A stretch of DNA of 64,000 nt, from positions 1 to 64,000 of the forward strand of contig JAZLLU010000002.1 in assembly GCA_045598285.1 (NCBI GenBank), given 5' to 3'. The first letter of the stretch is position 1. Every line of letters begins with the position of its first letter. This document shows positions 24,252-32,459 of the stretch, piece after piece. The notes beneath the pieces were generated by a model, which saw only the letters and a list, made by a program, of their open reading frames with translations, did not search any database and was not told the origin of the DNA. The DNA comes from RGIG5612 sp045598285. Lineage in GTDB: Bacteria > Bacillota > Clostridia > Lachnospirales > Lachnospiraceae. Made by a program: the position numbers and the translations under genes.

Positions 24252-25589
24252 ATGATTGTAAGAAAAGCTGAAAAATACATAAATAACTGGATTAACCATC
24301 CTAAACGTGCATTGTTGGTAGCTGGTGCGCGACAAGTTGGAAAAACATATACTATTCGAAAATGTTTAACCCAGTCTAATTGTAACTATATTGAACTAAA
24401 CTTAATTGAAAATCCGGAATTTGTACTCGCACTAGAACAATCAACTAGTATTGAAGACTTAAAACTAAATATTTCTGCTTTAAAAAATGTAACTTTTGTG
24501 GACAACGAGTCTTATTTGTTTATTGATGAAGTTCAGGAGTGCGCAGATATTATTACTAAAATAAAATTTTGGGTTGATGACGGAAGAATCAAATTTATAC
24601 TAAGTGGGTCTTTATTAGGCATTGAACTTAAAAATTTAAGGTCTGCCCCTGTTGGTTACGTAGAAGAGCTTGATATGTATCCGCTAGATTTTGAAGAGTT
24701 CCTTATGGCGAGCAATGTAACTTTAGAAACTATAGATTATTTGAAAAATTGCTTTCTTAATTTGATTCCTATAACAGATGTGATAAACAATAAAATGTTT
24801 GCCCATCTTAATAGATATTTAGTAGTTGGCGGAATGCCTGCGGCCGTAAATGCTTATATTGAAACTGGAAATCTTGGTGAAGTTTCAACAATTCAAAAAA
24901 ACGTTATACGACAATATAAAATGGATTTTACAAAATATGAAACCCGAGATAAAAAGCTTATGTTGTCTGCAATTTATGACCAAATTCCTTCCCAGCTATT
25001 GAAACAAAATAAACGTTTCAATTATTCGGATATAGAAAAAAAATTAAGATTTGAAAGATTAGAAAACAGCTTTTTATGGCTTAAATATGCCGGGGTCGCA
25101 ATTGCAACGCTAAATTCCACGGAACCAAGAATTGCGCTAACCCAGAATGCTAAAAGTAGTTTGCTAAAATTATATTCATCAGATGTTGGGCTCTTAACCT
25201 ACCAATACGGCACTGCTCTAAGATCGAAAATACTCTTTGATGATAATAAAATTAACCTCGGTGGCGTATACGAGAATTTTGTAGCACAAGAATTGCATGC
25301 ACATGGATACCCCTCATATTTCTATAACAATCACAATATTGGAGAACTTGATTTCTTAATAGAACACAATGGTACTGTATTGCCTATTGAAGTAAAAAGC
25401 GGAAAAGATTATTATGTGCATAGTGCCATTACTAAAGTGACAAATAACAAAGAGTATCAAATAAAAGCATCTTATGTGTTTGCAAATTGTAACATTGAAA
25501 AACAAGATAAAATTAAATACTGCCCTATATACATGTGTGCATTTTTAAATGATAAAATCGAATATCCTATACTAAGCTTGGATATTTAA
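24252..25589 (+). CDS. AAA+ ATPase with C-terminal DUF4143-type nuclease-like domain
   Basis: The 445-residue protein has Walker A GARQVGKT at 25-32, Walker B YLFIDEVQE near 88-96 and the sensor FILSGSLLG. These mark the widespread AAA_14/DUF4143 ATPase family. The C-terminal part has GELDFLIEHNG followed by PIEVKSGK near 385, a PD-(D/E)XK-like pattern with D, E and K in place. GAGGTAATAAAAT gives a ribosome site. Proteins of this type are common accessory genes in anaerobes with unproven function, often thought to be defence or mobile cargo. With the next gene it forms a plus-strand island in an otherwise minus-strand core cluster. Confidence 0.88.
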   Translation: MIVRKAEKYINNWINHPKRALLVAGARQVGKTYTIRKCLTQSNCNYIELNLIENPEFVLALEQSTSIEDLKLNISALKNVTFVDNESYLFIDEVQECADIITKIKFWVDDGRIKFILSGSLLGIELKNLRSAPVGYVEELDMYPLDFEEFLMASNVTLETIDYLKNCFLNLIPITDVINNKMFAHLNRYLVVGGMPAAVNAYIETGNLGEVSTIQKNVIRQYKMDFTKYETRDKKLMLSAIYDQIPSQLLKQNKRFNYSDIEKKLRFERLENSFLWLKYAGVAIATLNSTEPRIALTQNAKSSLLKLYSSDVGLLTYQYGTALRSKILFDDNKINLGGVYENFVAQELHAHGYPSYFYNNHNIGELDFLIEHNGTVLPIEVKSGKDYYVHSAITKVTNNKEYQIKASYVFANCNIEKQDKIKYCPIYMCAFLNDKIEYPILSLDI

Positions 25590-25660
25590 TCCGTTTATTA
25601 CCTACAAAAAATTTTTAAGGTGGTGGAGTTAAAATAATTCCGCTTTGCGTTTGCCATGCG

Positions 25661-25689
25661 TTGAAAAAAATACAATTTTGATTTATAAT
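25661..25689 (+). promoter_or_regulatory. Promoter of the alpha/beta-hydrolase-like gene
   Basis: TTGAAA (25661-25666) and TATAAT (25684-25689) are 17 bases apart. It lies downstream of the farthest in-frame ATG (25645), which excludes that start for this transcript. Confidence 0.75.
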
Positions 25690-25707
25690 ATAAGTTCAAG
25701 GATACGG

Positions 25708-26502
25708 ATGAATACAATGAACTTTGGTAAGAAATTATTTAAAATTTTATCTTATATGTTTGGCATAGGCCTTATTATTGCAGGCATAAATGCTTTCTTT
25801 GCGTTTGTTGAAGGGCGCATTCATAATTCTAACGTTCCAGAAGATGGCAAAATTTATATGTGGAAGTATGGAAAGATTTTCTATACAAAAAGAGGTAAGG
25901 GCTCTCCTGTTATTTTAGTGCACTCTCTTTCACCGGATCATTCCGGCAAGAACTTAGCCACACTAACTCAGCACCTTGGCCTTACGCACACTGTATATAC
26001 TATAGACCTTTTAGGCTTCGGTCTTTCTGATAAGCCATGGATTACTTATACAAATTTCGTATATGCGACATTGCTAAATAATTTTGCAAAAGATATTATC
26101 GGAGAGAAAACTTCTATAGTTGCATGTGAGGATTCTGGACTTTTTGCTTTGCAGGCAAACAAACTTTCCCCGGAAACTTATGATAAAGTTGTTTTGTTAA
26201 ATCCAGCAACATCAGAAAAGATTCGTATTAAGAAGTCTGTCGGCATTTTCCTTAAAAAGCTTTTAGACTTCCCATTAATTGGAACCTTCTTGTTTAATAT
26301 TTATAGTTTGGTTGGAGCTACTCCTTTTGATAAAGAAGGTAGGCATGTTATGGCAAGCCGCTTGGCTGGTCATTTAACGGTTTCTATTAATAGAAAGCCG
26401 AACTTCATTCGTTCTAATGTTGTTATTCTTGAAAAGAAACAGAATAAAAACTTTACTTATGGCGATATTTCGTCAGTTCTTTTGTTTGATGCTTTTAATT
26501 GA
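25708..26502 (+). CDS. Membrane-anchored alpha/beta-hydrolase-fold protein
   Basis: An N-terminal membrane helix (residues about 12-31) is followed by an alpha/beta-hydrolase fold: PVILVHSLSPDHS (oxyanion region), YTIDLLGFGLSDKP, and a nucleophile elbow reading ACEDSGL. The usual Ser nucleophile of G-x-S-x-G is replaced by Asp, as in dehalogenases, or the protein is inactive; a clear catalytic His near the C-terminus is not obvious. I chose ATG 25708 since the promoter at 25661-25689 excludes ATG 25645; CAAGGA precedes it. The gene converges on rsmG and their ends overlap by eight bases. Substrate unknown. Confidence 0.75.
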   Translation: MNTMNFGKKLFKILSYMFGIGLIIAGINAFFAFVEGRIHNSNVPEDGKIYMWKYGKIFYTKRGKGSPVILVHSLSPDHSGKNLATLTQHLGLTHTVYTIDLLGFGLSDKPWITYTNFVYATLLNNFAKDIIGEKTSIVACEDSGLFALQANKLSPETYDKVVLLNPATSEKIRIKKSVGIFLKKLLDFPLIGTFLFNIYSLVGATPFDKEGRHVMASRLAGHLTVSINRKPNFIRSNVVILEKKQNKNFTYGDISSVLLFDAFN

Positions 26503-27277
26503 TTGGTGATTTAGAAGGCTTTCCAGCACGGCGCGGATATTTATCTGGCGTCGTATTTTTTTTATTTATTACGATTAATGCTCTTTTTCCATAATTTTCT
26601 GGAAGTTCATATTCTATAATATTTTCTATTTCTCCACCTAGTTCCTTAATAGCATTTCTTGCATTTTGAATTTCTTCTTTGCAATCAGCTGCTTTATAGA
26701 AAATTGCATATCCACCTTGTTTTATAAACGGCAAAGAATATTCTGCAAGTACCGCCATGTCTGCAACGGCTCTGGAAACGCAAATGTCAAAAGACTCTCT
26801 TAAAGGGGCTCCGGTTTTTGCTAAATCTTCAGCTCTGCCGGCAATAGCTTTTATATCTTTAAGCCCTGTTTTTTCAATAACTTCGTCTATAAAATTGATT
26901 CTTTTATTAAGGGAATCTGCGAGTAAAAACTCGAATTTTGGAAGGGCAATTTTGAGTGGAATTCCCGGGAATCCTGCGCCTGTTCCGATGTCTAAAATTC
27001 TACATCTTGTGGTCTCTTTTTCGGCGTCGCTACAAGGGCAACTTTCCTTTATTTTCAAGGCTTTTTCCATAATTAGTGGTGCTGCGGCAAGTGAGTCTAC
27101 CATATGTTTAATCTCTACTTCTTTTTCATCAGTAATTGCCGTTAAATTCATGACTTTGTTGCGATCTATAAGTAGTGTTTCAAAAGCATCGAACTTCTCT
27201 ATCATTTCACTAGTAAGTTCGATGTTTTTGGTCTTGGCGTGTTCTTTTAATATGTCAAATTGTTTCACGTGAAACAT
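26495..27277 (-). CDS. rsmG: 16S rRNA (guanine-527-N7)-methyltransferase
   Basis: Methylates G527 of 16S rRNA with S-adenosylmethionine. The 260-residue protein has the motif LDIGTGAGFPGIPLKIALP, the strand-helix FDICVSRAVADMAVL and the C-terminal PRRAGKPSKSP typical of Firmicutes RsmG. The N-terminus MFHVKQ is encoded by a perfect parS site, so the DNA element fixes the first residues. An insertion of about 12 residues (SCPCSDAEKETT) precedes the SAM motif. It is the last member of the mnmE-mnmG-rsmG order but is separated from mnmG by a 917-bp repeat region. Confidence 0.95.
   Translation of the reverse strand: MFHVKQFDILKEHAKTKNIELTSEMIEKFDAFETLLIDRNKVMNLTAITDEKEVEIKHMVDSLAAAPLIMEKALKIKESCPCSDAEKETTRCRILDIGTGAGFPGIPLKIALPKFEFLLADSLNKRINFIDEVIEKTGLKDIKAIAGRAEDLAKTGAPLRESFDICVSRAVADMAVLAEYSLPFIKQGGYAIFYKAADCKEEIQNARNAIKELGGEIENIIEYELPENYGKRALIVINKKNTTPDKYPRRAGKPSKSPIN
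27261..27276. promoter_or_regulatory. Perfect parS site inside the start of rsmG
   Basis: TGTTTCACGTGAAACA matches the Bacillus parS consensus exactly. It covers the first five codons of rsmG on the minus strand. Confidence 0.93.
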
Positions 27278-27562
27278 TCCTCCTTGTCACTTATTAATCT
27301 TATTCTATCTGCCAAATCTTTTCAAGTGAAAGTTGCCAGTAACGCGGATGTCAAAACAAGGCTCCGCAAAACGGCACATGACGTTCTAGATTCGCTGCGC
27401 GTCGGCGAAACCGTGTTCCGGCTCGGACTCCGGATGGAACGGAGATCCTCGCCGAAACCACCGCCGCGCAGCTTATCAAGAACCCATGGCTTATTGTTTT
27501 GCCGGAGTCTTGTTTTGTCTGCCGCTAAAGGCCCAGCAACAACGCGCAGCGTAGTTAAAAGT

Positions 27563-28105
27563 GCATGACGAGGGTGCTTAGCGAGCTGTTCGTTAGAAGC
27601 TTCGCGGTTTGCCACTTCGTTATGAGCGCGCTACAACCACAAACGCATGGCGAGGATACTTAATGAGTTGTGCGTTAGGAGCTTCAAGTGAATCTCCGTC
27701 CCAACCGGAGTCCGTAAATTTTCGCCCTGCCAGAAGCAAACGATAATCCAAAGACGCATGACGAGGGTGCTTGGTGAGCTGTTCGTTAGAAGTTTTGCGG
27801 TTTGCCGCTTCGTTATGAGCACGCTACAACCACAAACGCATGGCGAGGATACTTAATGAGTTGTGCGTTAGGAGCTTCAAGTGGATCTCCGTTCCATCCG
27901 GAGTCCGCAAGTTTTCGCCCTGCCAGGAGCAAACGATAATCCAAAGACGCATGACGAGGGTGTTTAGCGAGCTGTTCGTTAGGAGCTTCGCGGTTTGCCA
28001 CTTCGTTATGAGCGCGCTACAACCACAAAACGCATGGCGAGGATACTTAATGAGTTGTGCGTTAGGAGCTTCAAGCGGATCTCCGTCCCATCCGGAGTCC
28101 GCGAA
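27563..28105. repeat. 193-bp tandem repeat array (2.8 copies)
   Basis: GCATGACGAGGGTG begins at 27563, 27756 and 27949, an exact 193-base period; the third copy breaks off near 28105. Each unit has two related halves: GCATGGCGAGGATAC begins at 27645, 27838 and 28032. Part of the unit (GGATCTCCGTTCCATCC) also occurs inverted at about 27429-27450. The region 27278-28177 is GC-richer than its surroundings and has only overlapping spurious frames, no credible gene. Confidence 0.85.
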
Positions 28106-28177
28106 GAAGCGCGCTTTTCCTAACGCGCAACGAATTTAGTCTCCATCGCCGCTAAGTTTTTGGTTGTAGCGCGCGAA

Positions 28178-28193
28178 TGTTTCACGTGAAACA
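28178..28193. promoter_or_regulatory. Perfect parS site next to the mnmG stop
   Basis: TGTTTCACGTGAAACA, one base past the mnmG stop codon (28195-28197). With 27261 it brackets the 193-bp repeat array. Confidence 0.93.
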
Positions 28194-28194
28194 T

Positions 28195-30072
28195 TTAAAG
28201 ATTTTCTTTAGAAAGATAAACGAGTAGCACTGCAATATCCGCTGGCGTTACACCAGAAATTCGCGATGCCTGTCCAATAGAGTGGGGCTTAAACAGGTTG
28301 AGTTTTTGACCAGCTTCAAGACGAAGTCCACTGATTTTTTCGTAGTCGATATCTTCGCTGAGTTTTCTGCACTCAACGCGCTTGAAATTTTCAACCTGTT
28401 TTTCTTGTCTTTCAATATAGCCTTTATATTTAATTTCGATATTTATTTGCTCGATAATATCCTTTGGCAAGTCTTTATATTCAGGATCTAAATCTTTAAG
28501 TTTTTCGTAATCTAGCTCAGGTCTTCTAATAAGTTCGTCAAGAGTCATTCCCGTATTCAGTGGTGAACTATTATACCTAACCACTATATCTTGTGTTTTT
28601 TGCCCTGCGCCGATAGGAATTTGCTCTAGGCGAGCCACTTCTTCTTCGATGATTTTTTTCTTGTTATTAACGTATTCATAGCGCTCATCAGAAACTAGTC
28701 CTATCTTATGTCCAATCTCCGTTAAACGAAGATCTGCATTATCCTGACGAAGCAAAAGTCTATATTCAGCTCGACTTGTCATCATTCTATAAGGTTCATT
28801 ATTTTCTTTCGTTACAAGGTCGTCAATTAAAACGCCAATGTATGCCTGGCTTCTATCTAGGATTACTGGCTCTTTTTTTTGAACCTTTCTTACTGCATTT
28901 ACGGCTGCCATAAATCCTTGAACTGCAGCTTCTTCATATCCAGAACTTCCATTAACTTGTCCTGCAAAGTAAAGATTTTGAATTTTCTTTGATTCTAATG
29001 TCGCTTTTATCTCGTTTGCATTAATACAATCATATTCAATTGCATACGCATTTCTAATTATTTTTACATTCTCTAGTCCAATCATCGTTTTGTACATTGC
29101 AAATTGGACATCTTCAGGTAGAGAAGAGCTCATTCCTGAAAGATACATCTCGTTTGTGTAAAGGCCTTCTGGCTCTACAAATATTTGATGTCTTTCTTTT
29201 TCAGGAAATTTTACAACTTTGTCTTCAATAGAAGGGCAGTATCTTGGACCAGTTCCCTCGATTTCACCTGAGAATAGAGGAGAGCGGTCTATGTTTTCTC
29301 TAATTATCTTATGTGTTTCTTCTGTTGTATAAGTTAACCAGCAAGATACTTGCTCTTTTTGGATATCGTCTGGATTTGTCGAAAACGAAAACGGCACGAT
29401 TGGTTCGTCGCCTTTTTGCTCTTTCATTTTTGAAAAATCTAAACTTCTTTTATCTACTCTTGCCGGGGTTCCTGTCTTAAATCTTCTTACCGGAATTCCG
29501 TTTTCTACTAACGAATCGCTTAAATGGTTTGCAGCTTGCAGGCCGTTTGGTCCTGTTGGATTGCTAACATCCCCATAGATACACCTTGCCTTTAGATATG
29601 TGCCAGTTGCAAGAACAACTGCCTTTGCGTTATAAACTGCTCCGGAATATGTTTTAACTCCACACACCTTTCCATCCTCAACTATAAGTTCGGTAACTTC
29701 GGCTTGTCTGATTGTAAGGTTTTCTGTATTTTCAAGGGTTTTTCGCATTTCCCTCGTGTAGTCTTGTTTATCCGCTTGTGCTCTAAGTGAATGTACTGCC
29801 GGGCCCTTCGATGTGTTTAGCATTCTCGATTGGATAAAAGTTTTATCGATGTTCTTACCCATCTCTCCGCCCAAAGCATCGAGTTCTCTAACTAAATGTC
29901 CTTTGCTGCTGCCACCGATATTAGGATTGCATGGCATCAAAGCTATACTATCTATGCTCACTGTGAACATGATAGTTTGCATGCCGAGGCGTGCGGAAGC
30001 CAACGCGGCTTCACATCCTGCATGTCCCGCCCCAACAATCACTATGTCATAAGTTTCGGTGACGTTCTTCAT
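28195..30072 (-). CDS. mnmG: tRNA uridine-5-carboxymethylaminomethyl modification enzyme MnmG (GidA)
   Basis: FAD enzyme that with MnmE modifies the wobble uridine of several tRNAs. The 625-residue form starts at ATG 30072 (MKNVTETYDIVIVGAGHAGCEAAL) with AAGGATAA upstream; the frame extends to 30105 without family residues. Seen are the FAD loop GAGHAGCE near 14-21, MPCNPNIGGSSKGHLVRELDALGGEM, the RTGTPARV-type KTGTPARVD motif and the C-terminal SGVTPADIAVLLVYL helix that contacts MnmE. MnmE is encoded 323 bases upstream. Confidence 0.96.
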   Translation of the reverse strand: MKNVTETYDIVIVGAGHAGCEAALASARLGMQTIMFTVSIDSIALMPCNPNIGGSSKGHLVRELDALGGEMGKNIDKTFIQSRMLNTSKGPAVHSLRAQADKQDYTREMRKTLENTENLTIRQAEVTELIVEDGKVCGVKTYSGAVYNAKAVVLATGTYLKARCIYGDVSNPTGPNGLQAANHLSDSLVENGIPVRRFKTGTPARVDKRSLDFSKMKEQKGDEPIVPFSFSTNPDDIQKEQVSCWLTYTTEETHKIIRENIDRSPLFSGEIEGTGPRYCPSIEDKVVKFPEKERHQIFVEPEGLYTNEMYLSGMSSSLPEDVQFAMYKTMIGLENVKIIRNAYAIEYDCINANEIKATLESKKIQNLYFAGQVNGSSGYEEAAVQGFMAAVNAVRKVQKKEPVILDRSQAYIGVLIDDLVTKENNEPYRMMTSRAEYRLLLRQDNADLRLTEIGHKIGLVSDERYEYVNNKKKIIEEEVARLEQIPIGAGQKTQDIVVRYNSSPLNTGMTLDELIRRPELDYEKLKDLDPEYKDLPKDIIEQINIEIKYKGYIERQEKQVENFKRVECRKLSEDIDYEKISGLRLEAGQKLNLFKPHSIGQASRISGVTPADIAVLLVYLSKENL

Positions 30073-30106
30073 CTTTATCCTTTCAATATTGCTCGCAAAT
30101 CGCATG

Positions 30107-30143
30107 AACTTTTTTCAACCGCTAATACGCTCTGAAAAAAGTT
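30107..30143 (+). repeat. 37-bp palindromic intergenic repeat, copy 2
   Basis: AACTTTTTTCAACCGCTAA at one end and CTGAAAAAAGTT at the other; inverted relative of 15911-15947. It sits between mnmE and mnmG, in the 30073-30395 gap, which otherwise holds only the two palindromes listed next. Confidence 0.7.
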
Positions 30144-30179
30144 ATGACGACTTTGCTCGCAAATGTTTAAGCTTTTGTG

Positions 30180-30250
30180 GCGAGCGGAGCCGTATAACTT
30201 TTCGAAGAGCGTTTTTCCGCGATTGAGAAAAGTTGATACGGGCCGCGAGC
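30180..30250. repeat. Modular palindrome A between mnmE and mnmG
   Basis: Starts GCGAGCGGAGCCGT and ends ACGGGCCGCGAGC. The inner arms ATAACTTTTC and GAAAAGTTGAT pair with each other. Copy B shares the outer modules but has different inner arms. Confidence 0.65.
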
Positions 30251-30287
30251 TTAGTAACTTGCTCGTCACAAGAAGTTATACAATCGC

Positions 30288-30359
30288 GCGAGCGGAGCCG
30301 TGCAATTCGTTATCGGCGAGTTTTTCCGAGCCAGGAACGAATTCGTACGGGCCGCGAGC
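30288..30359. repeat. Modular palindrome B between mnmE and mnmG
   Basis: Same outer modules as copy A, but the inner arms are CAATTCGTT and AACGAATTCG, again complementary. Stem pairing is kept although the sequence changed. Confidence 0.65.
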
Positions 30360-30395
30360 CCAGTAGATTTTGTGCCGTTTTGAAAAATACTATTA

Positions 30396-31778
30396 TCACT
30401 TCCCCATGCAAAACTTAGCGAATATCTCATCGGCGAGATCGTCTTCGATTGCTTCGCCGATAACAATGCCGAGCATTTCATATCCACCCATAAGGTCAAT
30501 AGTGTAGAAATCCTCTGGCATTTTCGCCTTTATCGACTCTGCTGCCTTTACAAGCGCCTCCATCGCGCCTGTTAGCGCTGCCTTTTGCCTAGCATTTGTT
30601 ATATATACTTGATCATTAAAGTTAATGACCTTGTTATAAAACATTTCTTTAACTGTGTTTGCGAATTTATCTAGCCCCACTTCGTTTGTTACACTCGTTT
30701 CAATAATAGGTGTACCTTCCAATCTCTTATACATATTTTGTATATCTACTTTTGTCTCAAGATCGGTTTTATTAAGTAGGGTAATAGCTTTTTTATTTTT
30801 TATAATCTCAATAATTGCAAAATCGTCATCGTCCAATTCTCTAGATGTATCAACAACAAAGACTACGAGGTCTGCTTCCTTCGCATATTCTTTTGCTTTA
30901 TCGACGCCCATCTTTTCAATCACATCGTCAGTGTTTCTAATTCCTGCGGTGTCAATTATATTAAGCGTTACATCTCCAAGTCTTAAGCTTTCTTCTAATG
31001 CGTCCCTCGTTGTTCCTGCAATGTCAGTAACGATTGCCCTATCCGTTCCTAGCAATGCGTTAAGTAGAGAAGACTTACCTACGTTTGGCTTTCCTAAAAT
31101 TACAGTCTTTATTCCTTCTTTGATAATTCGACCATCATCGGCGCTATCTAGAAGTTCTTTAATGTCTGCGATACATGTATCGACTATCGGCAATAATTTT
31201 TCGCCGTATCCTTCCATCTCTATATGCTCCGGGTCATCTATCGCCGCTTCTATGTAAGCGATTTGCTCTAAAAGTATCGCTCTTTTTGCTCTTATCTTTT
31301 CGGAGACGCTTCCTTTAAGTTGCGAGAGGGCAGACTTAAGTGCAAAATCATTTTCCGCATTTATTACGTCGATTACTGCTTCGGCCTGCGACAAATCAAT
31401 TCGCCCATTAACGAAAGCTCTTTTTGTGAACTCGCCTGGTTCTGCAATTCGTGCACCGTTTTTTATTACTAACTCTAGTGTTTTATTTAAGACATACATT
31501 CCGCCGTGACAATCAATTTCGACTGTGTCTTCACGCGTGTATGTATGTGGCCCTTTCATAATAAGAACCAGCACTTCGTCTATTACTTTGTCGCCATCTA
31601 CAATGTTTCCATAGTGTACTGAATGCGACGGCACATGTAACAGATCCTTTTCTTTTGCCGGCTTAAAAATTTTCTTTATGATATTAAATGCTTCATCGCC
31701 GCTGATTCTAATTATTCCTATTCCGGAATTATTCATTGCGGTTGCAATTGCGGCGATTGTTTGAGTTTGATTAATCAT
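30396..31778 (-). CDS. mnmE: tRNA modification GTPase MnmE (TrmE)
   Basis: GTPase partner of MnmG. The 460-residue protein has the N-terminal folate-binding domain (IATAMNNSGIGIIRISG; GGMYVLNKTLELV), then the G domain with G1 GKPNVGKSSLLN near 225, G2 TDIAGTTRD, G3 DTAGIR and G4 NKTD, and the C-terminal FCMGK ending with the catalytic Cys of the C-(I/L/M)-GK motif. It follows jag with 43 bases between them. Confidence 0.96.
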   Translation of the reverse strand: MINQTQTIAAIATAMNNSGIGIIRISGDEAFNIIKKIFKPAKEKDLLHVPSHSVHYGNIVDGDKVIDEVLVLIMKGPHTYTREDTVEIDCHGGMYVLNKTLELVIKNGARIAEPGEFTKRAFVNGRIDLSQAEAVIDVINAENDFALKSALSQLKGSVSEKIRAKRAILLEQIAYIEAAIDDPEHIEMEGYGEKLLPIVDTCIADIKELLDSADDGRIIKEGIKTVILGKPNVGKSSLLNALLGTDRAIVTDIAGTTRDALEESLRLGDVTLNIIDTAGIRNTDDVIEKMGVDKAKEYAKEADLVVFVVDTSRELDDDDFAIIEIIKNKKAITLLNKTDLETKVDIQNMYKRLEGTPIIETSVTNEVGLDKFANTVKEMFYNKVINFNDQVYITNARQKAALTGAMEALVKAAESIKAKMPEDFYTIDLMGGYEMLGIVIGEAIEDDLADEIFAKFCMGK

Positions 31779-31821
31779 ATTTTAATACGCGCCCCGAACT
31801 TTTGTCCGAGGCGCTTTTGGT

Positions 31822-32445
31822 TTATCGTTTATAGTAAACAACTACTTTTCTGTTAGGCTCCTCGCCTTCACTCCTTGTAGTAACAAACTTATCTGCTTGT
31901 AAATATGAGTGGATGATTCTTCTTTCATATGGATTCATCGGCTCAAGAGTGATTTTGTGTTTTGTCTTCTTAACCTTTGATGCAATATTTTTTGCAAGAT
32001 TTTCCAAAGTTTTTTGTCTTCTATCTCTATAATCTTTTGTGTCTAATTTAACTCTGTAATAATCTTCTTTGTCTTTGTTTGCAATAATGCTAACTAAGTA
32101 TTGCAATGCATCTAAAGTCTGTCCACGTTTTCCGATTAAGTCGCCTGTGTCTTCACCTTCTAAATCTATACTGATAACTTTTTCGTCTTCATCTATTTCG
32201 ATTTTAGGTTCAGCCTTAACTTCCATTTTTTCTAAAACTTCTGTAAGAAACTCTTTTATTGTTCCTTCATCAGATTGTTTTTTTCTAGCTTTTATAACTG
32301 CTTCTTTTGAGAATAAACCTAAAAGGCCGCCGTTGCCTTCTTCAACTACTTCGTATTCTATTTTATCGCTTGTAGTTTCAAGGGCAATTGTTGCTTCTGT
32401 TATGGCCTCGTCTACGGTTTTTCCTGTAAACTCTTGATATTCCAT
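31822..32445 (-). CDS. jag: RNA-binding protein KhpB (Jag / SpoIIIJ-associated)
   Basis: The 207-residue protein has the Jag N-terminal domain (EYQEFTGKTVDEAITEA, then GLLGLFSKEAVIKA), a KH domain with the LIGKRGQTLDALQYLV GxxG loop near 113-128, and a C-terminal R3H domain (LEPMNPYERRIIHSYLQ). It binds RNA and in related bacteria acts with KhpA in cell-wall synthesis control. Position right after yidC is conserved. Confidence 0.95.
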   Translation of the reverse strand: MEYQEFTGKTVDEAITEATIALETTSDKIEYEVVEEGNGGLLGLFSKEAVIKARKKQSDEGTIKEFLTEVLEKMEVKAEPKIEIDEDEKVISIDLEGEDTGDLIGKRGQTLDALQYLVSIIANKDKEDYYRVKLDTKDYRDRRQKTLENLAKNIASKVKKTKHKITLEPMNPYERRIIHSYLQADKFVTTRSEGEEPNRKVVVYYKR

Positions 32446-32459
32446 GTCTTGCCTCCCGA

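Noticed and set aside
27563..28105. CRISPR-like array
   Set aside because: The repeat unit is 193 bp with no unique spacers between copies and no cas genes in the window.
27322..28139. Several 60-100-codon frames on both strands in the 193-bp array (for example starting MANREA)
   Set aside because: They mirror the DNA repeat, overlap each other on both strands, and have no ribosome sites.
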